A DNA stretch of 64,000 bases. It comes from Actinomadura litoris. GTDB taxonomy: Bacteria > Actinomycetota > Actinomycetes > Streptosporangiales > Streptosporangiaceae. The stretch lies in assembly GCF_009733595.1 (NCBI RefSeq), contig NZ_WOFH01000001.1, positions 1-64,000 of the forward strand. The letters are read 5' to 3'. The notes under the pieces are model-generated. The model was not told the origin of the DNA. It saw nothing but the letters and a program-made list of their open reading frames with translations, and searched no databases. The translations under genes and the position numbers were made by a program. Shown one piece after another: positions 19,101 to 26,314 of this stretch; the stretch's first letter is position 1, and each line of letters opens with the position of its first letter.

Positions 19101-20166
19101 CCTCGGCTACGGCATCCACGTCATCGCCGCGACCAACAAGTGGACGGAGTTCCGCACCAACGTCCGCGACCTGCTGGGCACCAAGCTGGAACTGCGCCTC
19201 GGCGACCCCTACGAATCGGAGATCGACCGCAAGCTCGCCGACAACGTCCCCGAGGGCCGCCCCGGCCGCGGGCTCTCCCGCGACGGATTCCACTTCCTCA
19301 CCGCCGTCCCCCGCATCGACGGCGGCGGCGCCGACGAGTCGCTGAACGACGGCGTCCTCAAAATGGTCCGGGCGGCGTCCGAGGCGTGGCACGGCCAGCG
19401 CGCCCCGCAGGTCCGCATGCTGCCCGACGTCCTGCCGCTCTCCTCGCTGCCGACCCCCGCCGAGACCGGCATGCGCATCCCGATCGGAATCGACGAGGAG
19501 TCGCTCTCCCCGGTCTACCTGGATTTCGCCCAGGACCCGCACTTCCTGATGCTCGGCGACGCCGAATGCGGCAAGTCCAACCTGCTCCGGCACATCACCA
19601 CCGGCATCACCTCCCGCTACACCCCCGAGCAGGCCCGGATCATCTTCATCGACTACAGCCGCTCGCTGCTGGACGTCGCCGACACCGAGCACCAGATCGG
19701 CTTCGGCGCCTCGGCCCCGGCCGCGACGTCCCTGGTCAACGACATCCGCGGCGCGATGATGCAGCGCCTCCCCCCGGCCGACCTCACCCCCGACCAACTC
19801 CGCTCCCGCTCCTGGTGGACGGGCTCGGACCTCTTCCTCATCGTCGACGACTACGAGATGGTCGCCACCTCCGACAACCCGCTGCGCCCCCTTGTCGAAC
19901 TGCTCCCCCAGGCCCGCGACATCGGCCTCCACCTCATCGTCGCCCGCGCCATGGGCGGCGCGGGCCGCGGCATGTTCGACCCGGCCATCACCCGCATCAA
20001 GGAAATGGCCTCCCCCGGCCTCCTGATGTCCGGCAACAAGGACGAGGGCATCCTGCTGGGCAACGTGAAACCCCACAAACTCCCCCCGGGCCGGGGCTAC
20101 CACATCGACCGCCGCACCGGCACGCGCCTGATCCAGACCGTCATCCGCGAAGACACCCCCCAGTGA
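16192..20166 (+). CDS. eccC: Type VII secretion ATPase EccC (fused EccCa-EccCb)
   Basis: A 1324-residue FtsK/SpoIIIE-type motor. Two transmembrane segments lie at residues ~38-85, then a DUF domain, then three ATPase domains with P-loops GATGSGKSE (~482), GGPQSGKST (~836) and GDAECGKSN (~1122). The first domain has VLDEFSEL as Walker B, the second VVDNW and the third VDDYE. EccC recognises C-terminal signals of WXG100 dimers and drives export. The single-chain form contrasts with the split EccCa/EccCb of mycobacterial ESX-1. The GTG is preceded by GGGGGAG. It is transcribed away from eccD and followed at 59 bp by the L7/L12-like gene. Confidence 0.96.
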   Translation: MSTVLVRRKERRKPPEMPRGEVLLESPPELPEVTTDGFRNVLTFLPMAAGSGSMAFMFLNPNSNPLQMVAGGMMGLSMFGMMFSQVGQRSGERKSKLNGERRDYLRYLGQVRAKVRKAAAQQREALEWYNPDPTRLWSIAMSSRLWERRADDSDFGQVRVGTGPQKLAVQLIAPETKPVEDLEPMSAGALRRFVRTHSTVPALPVAINLRSFSRIFLLGDVEAARAMLRAMLMQAASFHTPDDVRISVCTSQERLPYWDWVKWLPHALHPTEHDAAGQVRLIAPTMTELEVLLGQEIKDRARFVSGRPSGDLPLHVIVVDGGMAAYDSQIAADGIEGVCVIDLSQTVGYTTEAGTLRLNVTPDKVHMLRKDRAGKDVPTPIGAPDKVTVPQAESLARQLAPFRSSANDAVDEEDVLANNMTLTSLLGVENAYAVDPARVWRPRAQRNRFRVPIGLDADGRPIELDIKESAQGGMGPHGLCIGATGSGKSELLRTLVLGLAMTHAPDILNFVLVDFKGGATFLGMDGLEHVSAIITNLEDELPLVDRMYDALHGEMVRRQEYLRAMGNYASLRDYEKARLDGANLPPMPTLFLVLDEFSELLSAKPDFAELFVMIGRLGRSLGVHLLLASQRLEEGKLRGLDTHLSYRIGLRTFSAMESRVVLGVPDAYELPPAPGNGYLKFATEPMVRFKAAYVSGPVDEQPKQNDDRQGSQIAAQIVPYLPGYIRPQVIEDRSEEEPEPEEKKNQASLFDVVVGQLAGHGAQAHQIWLPPLDEPPALNEMLPPLQVTQEHGLTTAGWDGRGKLYAMAGIVDKPFHQRRDPYWLELSGAAGHVGIAGGPQSGKSTLIRTLIASLALTHTPAEVQFYCLDFGGGALAALADLPHIGGIATRLDADRVRRTVAEVSGLLEQREREFAERGIDGIATYRRMRASGEHPGDGYGDVFLVVDNWLTLRQDYEAIQDTITQLAARGLGYGIHVIAATNKWTEFRTNVRDLLGTKLELRLGDPYESEIDRKLADNVPEGRPGRGLSRDGFHFLTAVPRIDGGGADESLNDGVLKMVRAASEAWHGQRAPQVRMLPDVLPLSSLPTPAETGMRIPIGIDEESLSPVYLDFAQDPHFLMLGDAECGKSNLLRHITTGITSRYTPEQARIIFIDYSRSLLDVADTEHQIGFGASAPAATSLVNDIRGAMMQRLPPADLTPDQLRSRSWWTGSDLFLIVDDYEMVATSDNPLRPLVELLPQARDIGLHLIVARAMGGAGRGMFDPAITRIKEMASPGLLMSGNKDEGILLGNVKPHKLPPGRGYHIDRRTGTRLIQTVIREDTPQ

Positions 20167-20225
20167 TGACCGCAGCCGGGCCGGCCGCCGCCGTCGCGGG
20201 CGCCCGGATCCACTGAGGAGAAGCA

Positions 20226-20702
20226 GTGGCCAAGAATCAACCCGTGCCCATTCACAACGCGCTCCCCGAGACGCGTGCCCACGCCATGAAACTGGTCGCC
20301 GACGGCAAGCCGGTGGCGGCGGTCCGCCTCGTCCGCAAGGCCACCGGCGCCGACCTGCTGTCCGCGAAGGTGTACGTCGACGGGCTCAAGGTGGAGTTCC
20401 TGGCGGGGCGCGTCCCCGCCGAGGTCGAGGCGCGGGCGCGCGCGCTGGTGGCGGAGGGCAAGCCGAGAGAGGCGGTCAAACACCTCGTCCGGACCGCGGG
20501 GCTCGGCCTCAAGGACGGCAAGCAGTATGTGGACGCCCTGAGGGACGGCCGACTGCCCGGAGCGGCCGCCGCCGGCCCGCTCTCAGAACGGGTACGCGCC
20601 TTCGTGGCCTCCGGCGACCGCCGCTCGGCCGTCGCCCTGGTCAGCGCCGAAACGGGGATGACCCCCGAAGAGGCCGACCGCTTCGTGGACGCTCTGGACT
20701 GA
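20226..20702 (+). CDS. Three-repeat protein resembling the ribosomal L7/L12 C-terminal fold
   Basis: A 158-residue cytoplasmic protein made of three ~45-residue repeats of the pattern A..L...GK..AAV.LVR..TG..L..AK.YVD.L, beginning near residues 19, 66 and 114. This resembles the ribosomal L7/L12 C-terminal domain pattern, and single copies occur as stand-alone small proteins in actinobacteria. It is 59 bp after eccC with GAGGAG before its GTG, so probably cotranscribed. A role in protein-protein contact with the type VII motor is a guess from position. It ends 5 bp from the convergent mycosin stop. Confidence 0.7.
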   Translation: MAKNQPVPIHNALPETRAHAMKLVADGKPVAAVRLVRKATGADLLSAKVYVDGLKVEFLAGRVPAEVEARARALVAEGKPREAVKHLVRTAGLGLKDGKQYVDALRDGRLPGAAAAGPLSERVRAFVASGDRRSAVALVSAETGMTPEEADRFVDALD

Positions 20703-20707
20703 CGTGG

Positions 20708-21865
20708 TCAGGCGCCGGGGCGCCAGTTGCGGCGGCGGCCGGCGGGGGTGATCAGCGCGGCCGTGCCGATGGCCGCGGCGGCCGTGAGGGCCGCGGCGGT
20801 GAAGGACAGGGCCAGCACCTTGCCCAGGTGGTCTTCGGGCGGGGGCTGGTCGATCGATACCCGGTGGGCGCCGGCGGGGGCCGCCGGCGCCGCGCCGGTC
20901 GAGACCGTGGTCACCGCGCGGAGCGGATTCACCACGCCCGACCCCGTGCCCTGGACCTGGGCGCCGTCGGCGGTCCTCTCGATGCGCTCCTTGACCTGGA
21001 GGTAGGTGAGCCTCGGGTTGAAGGAGCGGATCAGCGCCGCGGTGCCGGCGACGTAGGGGGCGGCGAGGCTGGTGCCGTCGTCGGCCTTGTAGGCGTCGCG
21101 CGGCCAGGTGCTGACGACCGCCTGGCCGGGCGCGGTCACGGTGACCGGCGTGACGGTGTTGGAGAAGCCCGCCAGCTTGCCGTCCTTGGAGAGCGCGCCG
21201 ACCGAGATCACGCCCGGGTAGCTCGCCGGATAGGACTTCTCGGGGGTCTGCTTCTGCTCGTCGGTGAGGTTGCCGGCGACCGAGACGATCACGACGTCGT
21301 GCCGCTGGGCGTAGGCCACGGCCCGGCGCAGGTCGGGCAGGTCCGGGGACTGGGACGAGATGTTGATGACCTTGGCGCCCAGGTCGACGGCCTTGCGGAT
21401 CGCCAGCGGCGTCCAGCGGGAGTCGTTGCCCTGCGACTTCACGGCCATCTTCACCGAGATGAGCTGCGCCTCGGGGGCGACGCCGAAGAACGAGATGCCC
21501 TGGGCGCGCAGGTCCCGGCCGCCGATGATGCCCGCGACCTGGGTGCCGTGGCCCACGCAGTCCTGGAGGCCGGACCTGGTCACGTCGTAGGGGGCGACGC
21601 GTCCGCGCAGCTGGGGGTGCGAGGTGTCCACGCCGCTGTCGACGATGGCGACCTTCACCCCCTTGCCGCGGGTGTGGGTCCAGGCGTCCACGTAGTTCAG
21701 CCTCTCCTCCGGCCAGAGCTGCCGGGGGAGCTGGTTCGCGGGGCTGCCGTAGACCAGGGGCTCCTCGCAGGGCGCGGCCAGGGCGGGGGACGCGAAAAGG
21801 GGAGGCGCGAGCACGCCGCCGAACGCGGTGGCCGCCATGAGCGCGATCGCTTTGCGTCGTCGCAC
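20708..21865 (-). CDS. mycP: Mycosin-like subtilisin protease 2
   Basis: A 385-residue S8 protease. GTG 21865 is chosen because GGGAGG sits 5 nt upstream; the longer frame has no such site. A signal peptide ends near ALAAP. The triad is Asp in AIVDSGVD, His in GHGTQVAGI and Ser in GTSLAAPYVAG, with Asn in VAGN. A C-terminal transmembrane helix (~residues 340-365) is followed by a short Arg-rich tail. It is the second mycosin in the locus, sharing the plan of the first but clearly divergent. It closes the type VII region and lies just downstream, on the same strand, of the gene at 21944. Confidence 0.9.
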   Translation of the reverse strand: MRRRKAIALMAATAFGGVLAPPLFASPALAAPCEEPLVYGSPANQLPRQLWPEERLNYVDAWTHTRGKGVKVAIVDSGVDTSHPQLRGRVAPYDVTRSGLQDCVGHGTQVAGIIGGRDLRAQGISFFGVAPEAQLISVKMAVKSQGNDSRWTPLAIRKAVDLGAKVINISSQSPDLPDLRRAVAYAQRHDVVIVSVAGNLTDEQKQTPEKSYPASYPGVISVGALSKDGKLAGFSNTVTPVTVTAPGQAVVSTWPRDAYKADDGTSLAAPYVAGTAALIRSFNPRLTYLQVKERIERTADGAQVQGTGSGVVNPLRAVTTVSTGAAPAAPAGAHRVSIDQPPPEDHLGKVLALSFTAAALTAAAAIGTAALITPAGRRRNWRPGA

Positions 21866-21943
21866 CAGCCCTCCCGGCGATGACCGAACCATGAGCAGTG
21901 AGCACATTACCGAGATTCGGGCGGACGTCGATCCGCGCCGCTC

Positions 21944-22813
21944 CTATTCGGCCGGTGGCTCGACTTGCGCGTCGTCCCATTCCCAGCCGAGTGTGCGGGC
22001 GGCCGCGGCGAGGGCGTCGCGGGTCCTGGCGCTGATGGTCACCGGGAAGTCGCAGGCGTTCTCGCGGTCGTGGTGCACGATCACGTCGGGGCCGCCGTAG
22101 GCCAGGCTGTGGACGCCGAGTTCGCGCCAGGGCTCGAATCCCATCGGACGGTACGCCGCGTCCAGGCGCTCGCCCACCGGGGCGCCCGGGAAGTCGCCGG
22201 CGTCCAGGCGCAGGCACCAGCCGAGGCTCGCCGGGAGGCGCTGCACGGCGAGCTGGACGAAGAACTCCGAGATCGACCGGGCCTGCGGAACCCATTCGTC
22301 ATCGGAGATCGTGACGAGCACGCGGGGGTCGTCCTGGCCCGCCTCGGCGGCGAGGTAGCCCCATTCGTTGCAGTACTCGTATTCGGCCTTGAAGACGCAG
22401 ACGCGCAGGTCGTCGTCCGGGCCGACGTACGGGTTGTCCTTGGGCAGCCCCTCGGCGACGCCGTACCCGGACGGGTCGGGCCGGACGGTCGGCGGGTAGA
22501 CGGGATTGGTCCAGTACAGGCGCGGCGAGTGGGTGAAGGAATTGAAGGGGAGTTCCCACCACTCGTCCAGGGCCTGGGGGACGGCGAGGGAGAAGTCGAC
22601 GCCCTCGAACTCGTCGTCCTCCTCGCCCGTCCATTCTCCTTTGAGGCGCCGTATATACGTCTGGTGCTCGTCCTCCGACCATTTGGCCCAGGGGGTCGCG
22701 TCGGCGGGCACCGCGTATCCCCACTCCTCCTGGAACTCGCGCAGCAGGTCCCAGCGGGGGCGGGGCGGGGCGAGCCGGTCGGCGAAACGCCCGTAGTCGA
22801 TCATCTCCGTCAC
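21944..22813 (-). CDS. Uncharacterised cytoplasmic protein, possibly SMI1/SUKH-like
   Basis: A 289-residue soluble, acidic, Trp-rich protein (WDLLREFQEEWG near the N-terminus, PQALDEWWELPFNSF in the middle, LGWEWDD at the end). Regular Trp and acidic residues are reminiscent of SUKH immunity proteins, but I cannot identify a family with certainty. It is 78 bp upstream of mycosin 2 on the same strand. If SUKH-like, it could protect against a polymorphic toxin, yet no toxin gene is seen nearby. Start is GTG 22813 or ATG 22804; neither has an ideal ribosome binding site. Confidence 0.55.
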   Translation of the reverse strand: MTEMIDYGRFADRLAPPRPRWDLLREFQEEWGYAVPADATPWAKWSEDEHQTYIRRLKGEWTGEEDDEFEGVDFSLAVPQALDEWWELPFNSFTHSPRLYWTNPVYPPTVRPDPSGYGVAEGLPKDNPYVGPDDDLRVCVFKAEYEYCNEWGYLAAEAGQDDPRVLVTISDDEWVPQARSISEFFVQLAVQRLPASLGWCLRLDAGDFPGAPVGERLDAAYRPMGFEPWRELGVHSLAYGGPDVIVHHDRENACDFPVTISARTRDALAAAARTLGWEWDDAQVEPPAE

Positions 22814-22848
22814 GGGGTGAAGGGTAATGGCGTATTACCATCTGGCGG

Positions 22849-23469
22849 GTGCAATCCACCGCACCGGTCCCTCCGAGTCCCGGCGAGCGCGCGTCGCGGC
22901 GCCGGCTGGTGCCCGTGTGCGCGCTCGCGGTGGCCGCCGTCCTGGTTCCCGTGCTGTGGACGGCGGGCGGGTTCGCGGCGCGGCCGCGCGAGCCCGCGAC
23001 CGCGCCGGGGAAGGCGGTCGACCTCGGCCTGTTCAAGGTCGTCGTGCGGGACGCGCGGATCGGCACGGCGAACGCCGACCTCGGCTCCGGACGGCAGCGG
23101 TTCGTGATCGTCCGGCTGTGGGTGCTCAACCAGGGCGAGGAGACCGTCTCGCTGGGCTTCGGCGGGCTGCGCGACGGCCTCGCCGCCCGCACCAAGGCGG
23201 GCAAATGGGTCAAGCCCGACCAGGTGGAGGGCATCGCCGGGGGCGCGAAGACCGGCACGACGCAGCCGGGGCTGCCGGTCGAGGTCTCGGCGATGTGGAA
23301 GACGGGCCCGGCGGACGCGCCCCGCCGGTTCACCGTGGGCCTGCGCGAATGGGAGTACGACCACGGGTTCACCGATGACACCTACGCCTGGCGGGTCGAT
23401 CTGGAGGACGGCTCGCTCGCCGGGCGGCTGACCCTCCCCGTCGCCGCCCCGAGGGTGCGGCCGCGGTGA
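22849..23469 (+). CDS. Membrane-anchored extracytoplasmic protein, DUF4352-like (first of three)
   Basis: A 206-residue protein with an N-terminal signal anchor (residues ~20-43) and one beta-rich external domain (FVIVRLWVLNQGEETVSL) whose pattern resembles DUF4352/immunoglobulin-like lipoprotein domains. Its stop overlaps the start of the next gene (GTGA at 23466). It is the first of three tightly overlapping genes coding similar short anchored domains, suggesting that the products act as one surface complex. Function unknown. Confidence 0.65.
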   Translation: MQSTAPVPPSPGERASRRRLVPVCALAVAAVLVPVLWTAGGFAARPREPATAPGKAVDLGLFKVVVRDARIGTANADLGSGRQRFVIVRLWVLNQGEETVSLGFGGLRDGLAARTKAGKWVKPDQVEGIAGGAKTGTTQPGLPVEVSAMWKTGPADAPRRFTVGLREWEYDHGFTDDTYAWRVDLEDGSLAGRLTLPVAAPRVRPR

Positions 23470-24065
23470 ACGTCCGGAGACTGCTGACGCAGGGCGGCGC
23501 GGGGGTCGGCGGGACGGCCCTGCTCGCCGGAGCGATGTGGCTGCATTCGATCGGCCCGCACGTCCGGGCGCGGGCGCTCGAACCGATCCGCGACGGCGGC
23601 GGAATCGGGCAGGTGGTCGGCAACCGCGTGTTCAGCGTGCGGGTCGACCGGGTGGAGGCGGCGCGGTCGCTGGCGCCGGGCCTGTCGCTGGGCGATCCGC
23701 CGCCCGTGGGCACCGAGGGCGTCTACCTGGTCGTGCGGCTGTGGGCGAAAGCCGAACGCGAGCCGCTGAAGCTGGCGGCGGCGAAGCTGGAGACGTCCGG
23801 GGGCCTGTCGTTCCGGGACGGTCCGCGGCCGGGCGCGGGCGAGGTCGTCCAGCCGCTGTTCCAGCCGATGATCTGGACGCCGACCGCGTTCGTGTTCGAG
23901 CTGCCCAAGGAGCGGGTGGCGGGCGCGCACCTGGTGGTGGGGACCGGCGGGCTGCTGCCGCAGCTGTCCGCCGAGGCCGACATCGACCTCGGGCTCACCA
24001 GGGCCCGCGCCGCCGAGCTGATCCGCGCCGCGCCCGAACGCTACGACGTGCGGGGACGCCGATGA
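23466..24065 (+). CDS. Membrane-anchored extracytoplasmic protein (second of three)
   Basis: A 199-residue protein: a signal anchor at residues ~8-28, then a beta-rich domain containing VYLVVRLWAKAEREPL, which mirrors the VIVRLWV block of the preceding protein. GTG 23466 overlaps the upstream TGA by four bases, and its own TGA overlaps the next ATG in an ATGA. Translational coupling is therefore likely for all three. Family unassigned. Confidence 0.65.
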   Translation: MNVRRLLTQGGAGVGGTALLAGAMWLHSIGPHVRARALEPIRDGGGIGQVVGNRVFSVRVDRVEAARSLAPGLSLGDPPPVGTEGVYLVVRLWAKAEREPLKLAAAKLETSGGLSFRDGPRPGAGEVVQPLFQPMIWTPTAFVFELPKERVAGAHLVVGTGGLLPQLSAEADIDLGLTRARAAELIRAAPERYDVRGRR

Positions 24066-24655
24066 CCGGCGACCCGGCGCAGACCCGGCCCGACCTCCCG
24101 GCCCAGACCGGGGCGGGGCCGCGGATGCGGCCCCGCGACCGGCGGGTCGTGCAGGCGATCGCGCTCGCCACCCTGCTGCCCGCGCTGCTCACCGTCCACT
24201 GGCTGGACGAGACCCGCGACGTCCGCAGCAATCTGAAGCCGGAAGAGAAGGTCACGACGGTCCCGCGCGGGGCGGCCGGGGAACTGGCCGGAGCGCGCTG
24301 GCAGGTCGTCGACCGGCGGACCGCCGCGCCCCTGCTCAGGCCCGCGTCCGGCGCCCCGCCGGGGTCGGCCGAGGTGGCCGAGGTCCGGGTGACGCTCGCC
24401 GTCGTCGCGAAGGACGCGGCGGCCGCCAAGGCCGTCGGCGCGTACGGGATCGTCTACCGGCTCCGCGACGGCGACGGCCGCGCGTGGGCCGCGACCGGCC
24501 TCGGCACCGGCGCGGCCCGGCCGGGCGTCCCGGTCCGGATCACGGTCCGGGGGACGGTGCCCCGGGCCAAGGCCGACCTGCTGGTGCTGGAGGTGCGGCC
24601 CCCGGCGTACTCACGGCCGAAGGGACCACTGCCTTCGCTGCGGTTCGCGCCGTGA
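24062..24655 (+). CDS. Membrane-anchored extracytoplasmic protein (third of three)
   Basis: A 197-residue protein starting at ATG 24062 inside an ATGA overlap. A cytoplasmic Pro-rich tip precedes a membrane segment (VVQAIALATLLPALLTV, residues ~31-47) and an external beta-rich domain with VAEVRVTLAVVAK, again echoing the two preceding proteins. Its last 116 bases are overlapped on the opposite strand by the tail of the convergent membrane-protein gene, so two reading frames share this DNA. Function unknown. Confidence 0.65.
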   Translation: MTGDPAQTRPDLPAQTGAGPRMRPRDRRVVQAIALATLLPALLTVHWLDETRDVRSNLKPEEKVTTVPRGAAGELAGARWQVVDRRTAAPLLRPASGAPPGSAEVAEVRVTLAVVAKDAAAAKAVGAYGIVYRLRDGDGRAWAATGLGTGAARPGVPVRITVRGTVPRAKADLLVLEVRPPAYSRPKGPLPSLRFAP

Positions 24656-25844
24656 CCCGCGCCATGACCAGGTTGAACGCCGCCGCGAGCAGGCAGATCC
24701 GCAGGATCTGGAAGACCAGCGCCGTCCCGAACCCGACGAGCGGCAGCCTCGGCATCCACCACGTGACCTCGTGCGGGCCGAGCAGTTCGTAGACCAGCCG
24801 CCGCGAGGCGTCCTCCGCGACGTCCAGGCCGGTGAACAGCAGGCAGAACGTCGCGAACGGCAGCACCCCCGACCGGCGGACGAGCCGCAGCCCGTACCAG
24901 GCGGGCAGCCACATCTCGCGGAAGCCCCGGGTCAGGATCTCGCGCGGGCTGTTGACGCGGTCCAGGCCGCCGGCGCGTGCCAGCCGCTCCGCCGCCCGGC
25001 TCCGGCCGAGCACGACCTGCTCGTCGCGCGCGTCCAGGCCGAGGATGACCCCGGCGATGACGAGCCAGATCAGCGCGCCGAGCACCGCGTCCTTGAACGG
25101 CGGCCACTGGTCGAGGACGGGCCCGGCCACGTCGGTGACCCACCCCCACGCCCGCCGCCGGGTGAACCAGTCGACGCCCTCGCCCCGCAGGTGGTCGATC
25201 GTGAAGATGCCGAACAGCGCGAAGTTGATCTCCAGGAAGGCGATGAGCGCGCCGAACGAGCGCTGCGACCGCTCCTCCAGCAGCCACTCGACCAGGAGCC
25301 GGACGACGAAGAACCCGACGGTCAGCCCGATCGCCAGCGGAACGTGCTCCTCCAGCGAGACGAGCATGCCGACGCCCTTGATCTGCCCCTCGAACCCGTT
25401 CTCGGCGAAGCCGCGGCTCGCCGCCTCGTCCGCGAACGCGCGGGCGTCCTCGCTCTGGAGCCCCCAGCCGAGGTAGAAGATCACGAAGGGGAGCGCGGCG
25501 CGGCCCATCGCACCGGCGACCGGCTCCTCGTTGCCGACGGCCCAGGCCGTCAGGCCGCCGCCGGACTCGCGGGCGTGCACGACGTCCAGCCCCTCGCGGA
25601 CGCAGTGCACCATCGCGACCGCGACCGCCAGCGTGACCATCACGAGGACGCCGACGGTCAGCAGCGGCGCCACGGCCGCCGCCGTGCCCTTCATCTCGCC
25701 GAGCCGGTACCCGCCGTACATCGCGCCGTACCGCAGCAGCTCGCCCAGCGTGAACCACAGGCTCAGCGGCAGCGCGAACCGCCCCGCGAGCCGGAGTGCG
25801 GCCCAGGGCAGGATCAGCGGCGAGCGCGCGGACGGTCGGGACAT
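24540..25844 (-). CDS. Multi-pass membrane protein of unknown function
   Basis: A 434-residue protein from ATG 25844 with about six to eight hydrophobic helices, starting at residues ~12-35 (LAGRFALPLSLWFTL) and including LAIGLTVGFFVVRLLVEW and FQILRICLLAAAFNLV. A central soluble loop carries charged SRGFAENGFEGQIK. No transport or enzyme signature is recognised. Its C-terminal ~38 codons overlap the convergent gene at 24062-24655; the tail there is Ala/Pro-rich and may be dispensable. Confidence 0.7.
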   Translation of the reverse strand: MSRPSARSPLILPWAALRLAGRFALPLSLWFTLGELLRYGAMYGGYRLGEMKGTAAAVAPLLTVGVLVMVTLAVAVAMVHCVREGLDVVHARESGGGLTAWAVGNEEPVAGAMGRAALPFVIFYLGWGLQSEDARAFADEAASRGFAENGFEGQIKGVGMLVSLEEHVPLAIGLTVGFFVVRLLVEWLLEERSQRSFGALIAFLEINFALFGIFTIDHLRGEGVDWFTRRRAWGWVTDVAGPVLDQWPPFKDAVLGALIWLVIAGVILGLDARDEQVVLGRSRAAERLARAGGLDRVNSPREILTRGFREMWLPAWYGLRLVRRSGVLPFATFCLLFTGLDVAEDASRRLVYELLGPHEVTWWMPRLPLVGFGTALVFQILRICLLAAAFNLVMARVTARTAAKAVVPSAVSTPGAAPPAPAGRPWPGAPSPGP

Positions 25845-25888
25845 CGCGCCGATGCTATCCAGCCCACCGGACCGGGCGCGGACACGAC

Positions 25889-25929
25889 CGGGCCCCGCCG
25901 TCCCGCGTGCGGCGGAACGGCGGGGCCCG
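25889..25929. terminator. Hairpin after the sulfur operon
   Basis: CGGGCCCCGCCGT (25889-25901) pairs perfectly with ACGGCGGGGCCCG (25917-25929), a 13-bp stem. It lies 25 bp downstream of the SseC-like stop on the minus strand and 45 bp upstream of the next leftward gene. There is no T-tract. Confidence 0.7.
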
Positions 25930-25953
25930 AAGGATTGCCCGCGAAGGCTCTGC

Positions 25954-26262
25954 TCAGATCGCGACCTCAAGCGCGGCGACCTCGCCGATCTTGGCCGTGA
26001 CGGCGTTGTCGACGCTCACGCCGCCCGCGGCGAGAACGCGCACGGTCCAGTCGCCGTCGGCGGCGAAGAACCGGAACACGCCCTCGTCGCCGGTGACCAC
26101 CTCGGCGGTGAACTCGCCGGTCGAGTCGAGAAGGCGCGCGTAGGCGCTGGACACCGGGGCGCCGTCACGGGTGACGGTCCCCTGGATGACGGCCTCGTTG
26201 TCGAGGTCGACGGTCGCCGGAAGGTGCGCCGTCTGCGCGGGCGCTGCGCAGCCCTGGGTCAT
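25954..26262 (-). CDS. sseC: DUF1416 protein, SseC-like
   Basis: A 102-residue protein. ATG 26262 follows GGAGGAGC. TQGCAAPAQ at the N-terminus and the beta-sandwich pattern (IQGTVTRDGAPVSSAYARLL) match the DUF1416 proteins encoded next to rhodaneses in actinobacteria (M. tuberculosis sseC1/2, from memory). It directly follows the sulfurtransferase gene by 52 bp in the same operon. It is thought to belong to sulfur transfer, but its activity is not known. Confidence 0.8.
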   Translation of the reverse strand: MTQGCAAPAQTAHLPATVDLDNEAVIQGTVTRDGAPVSSAYARLLDSTGEFTAEVVTGDEGVFRFFAADGDWTVRVLAAGGVSVDNAVTAKIGEVAALEVAI

Positions 26263-26314
26263 TGCTCCTCCATCTCCGTGCACACGGGAAGGTCTACGGA
26301 AGGTCTGGCTGGAC

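Noticed and set aside
16828..20103. A 1091-codon open frame antisense to eccC
   Set aside because: It is the usual mirror frame of a GC-rich gene, with Gly/Arg/Val/Asp/Gln-rich low-complexity translation and no domain; eccC itself is certain.
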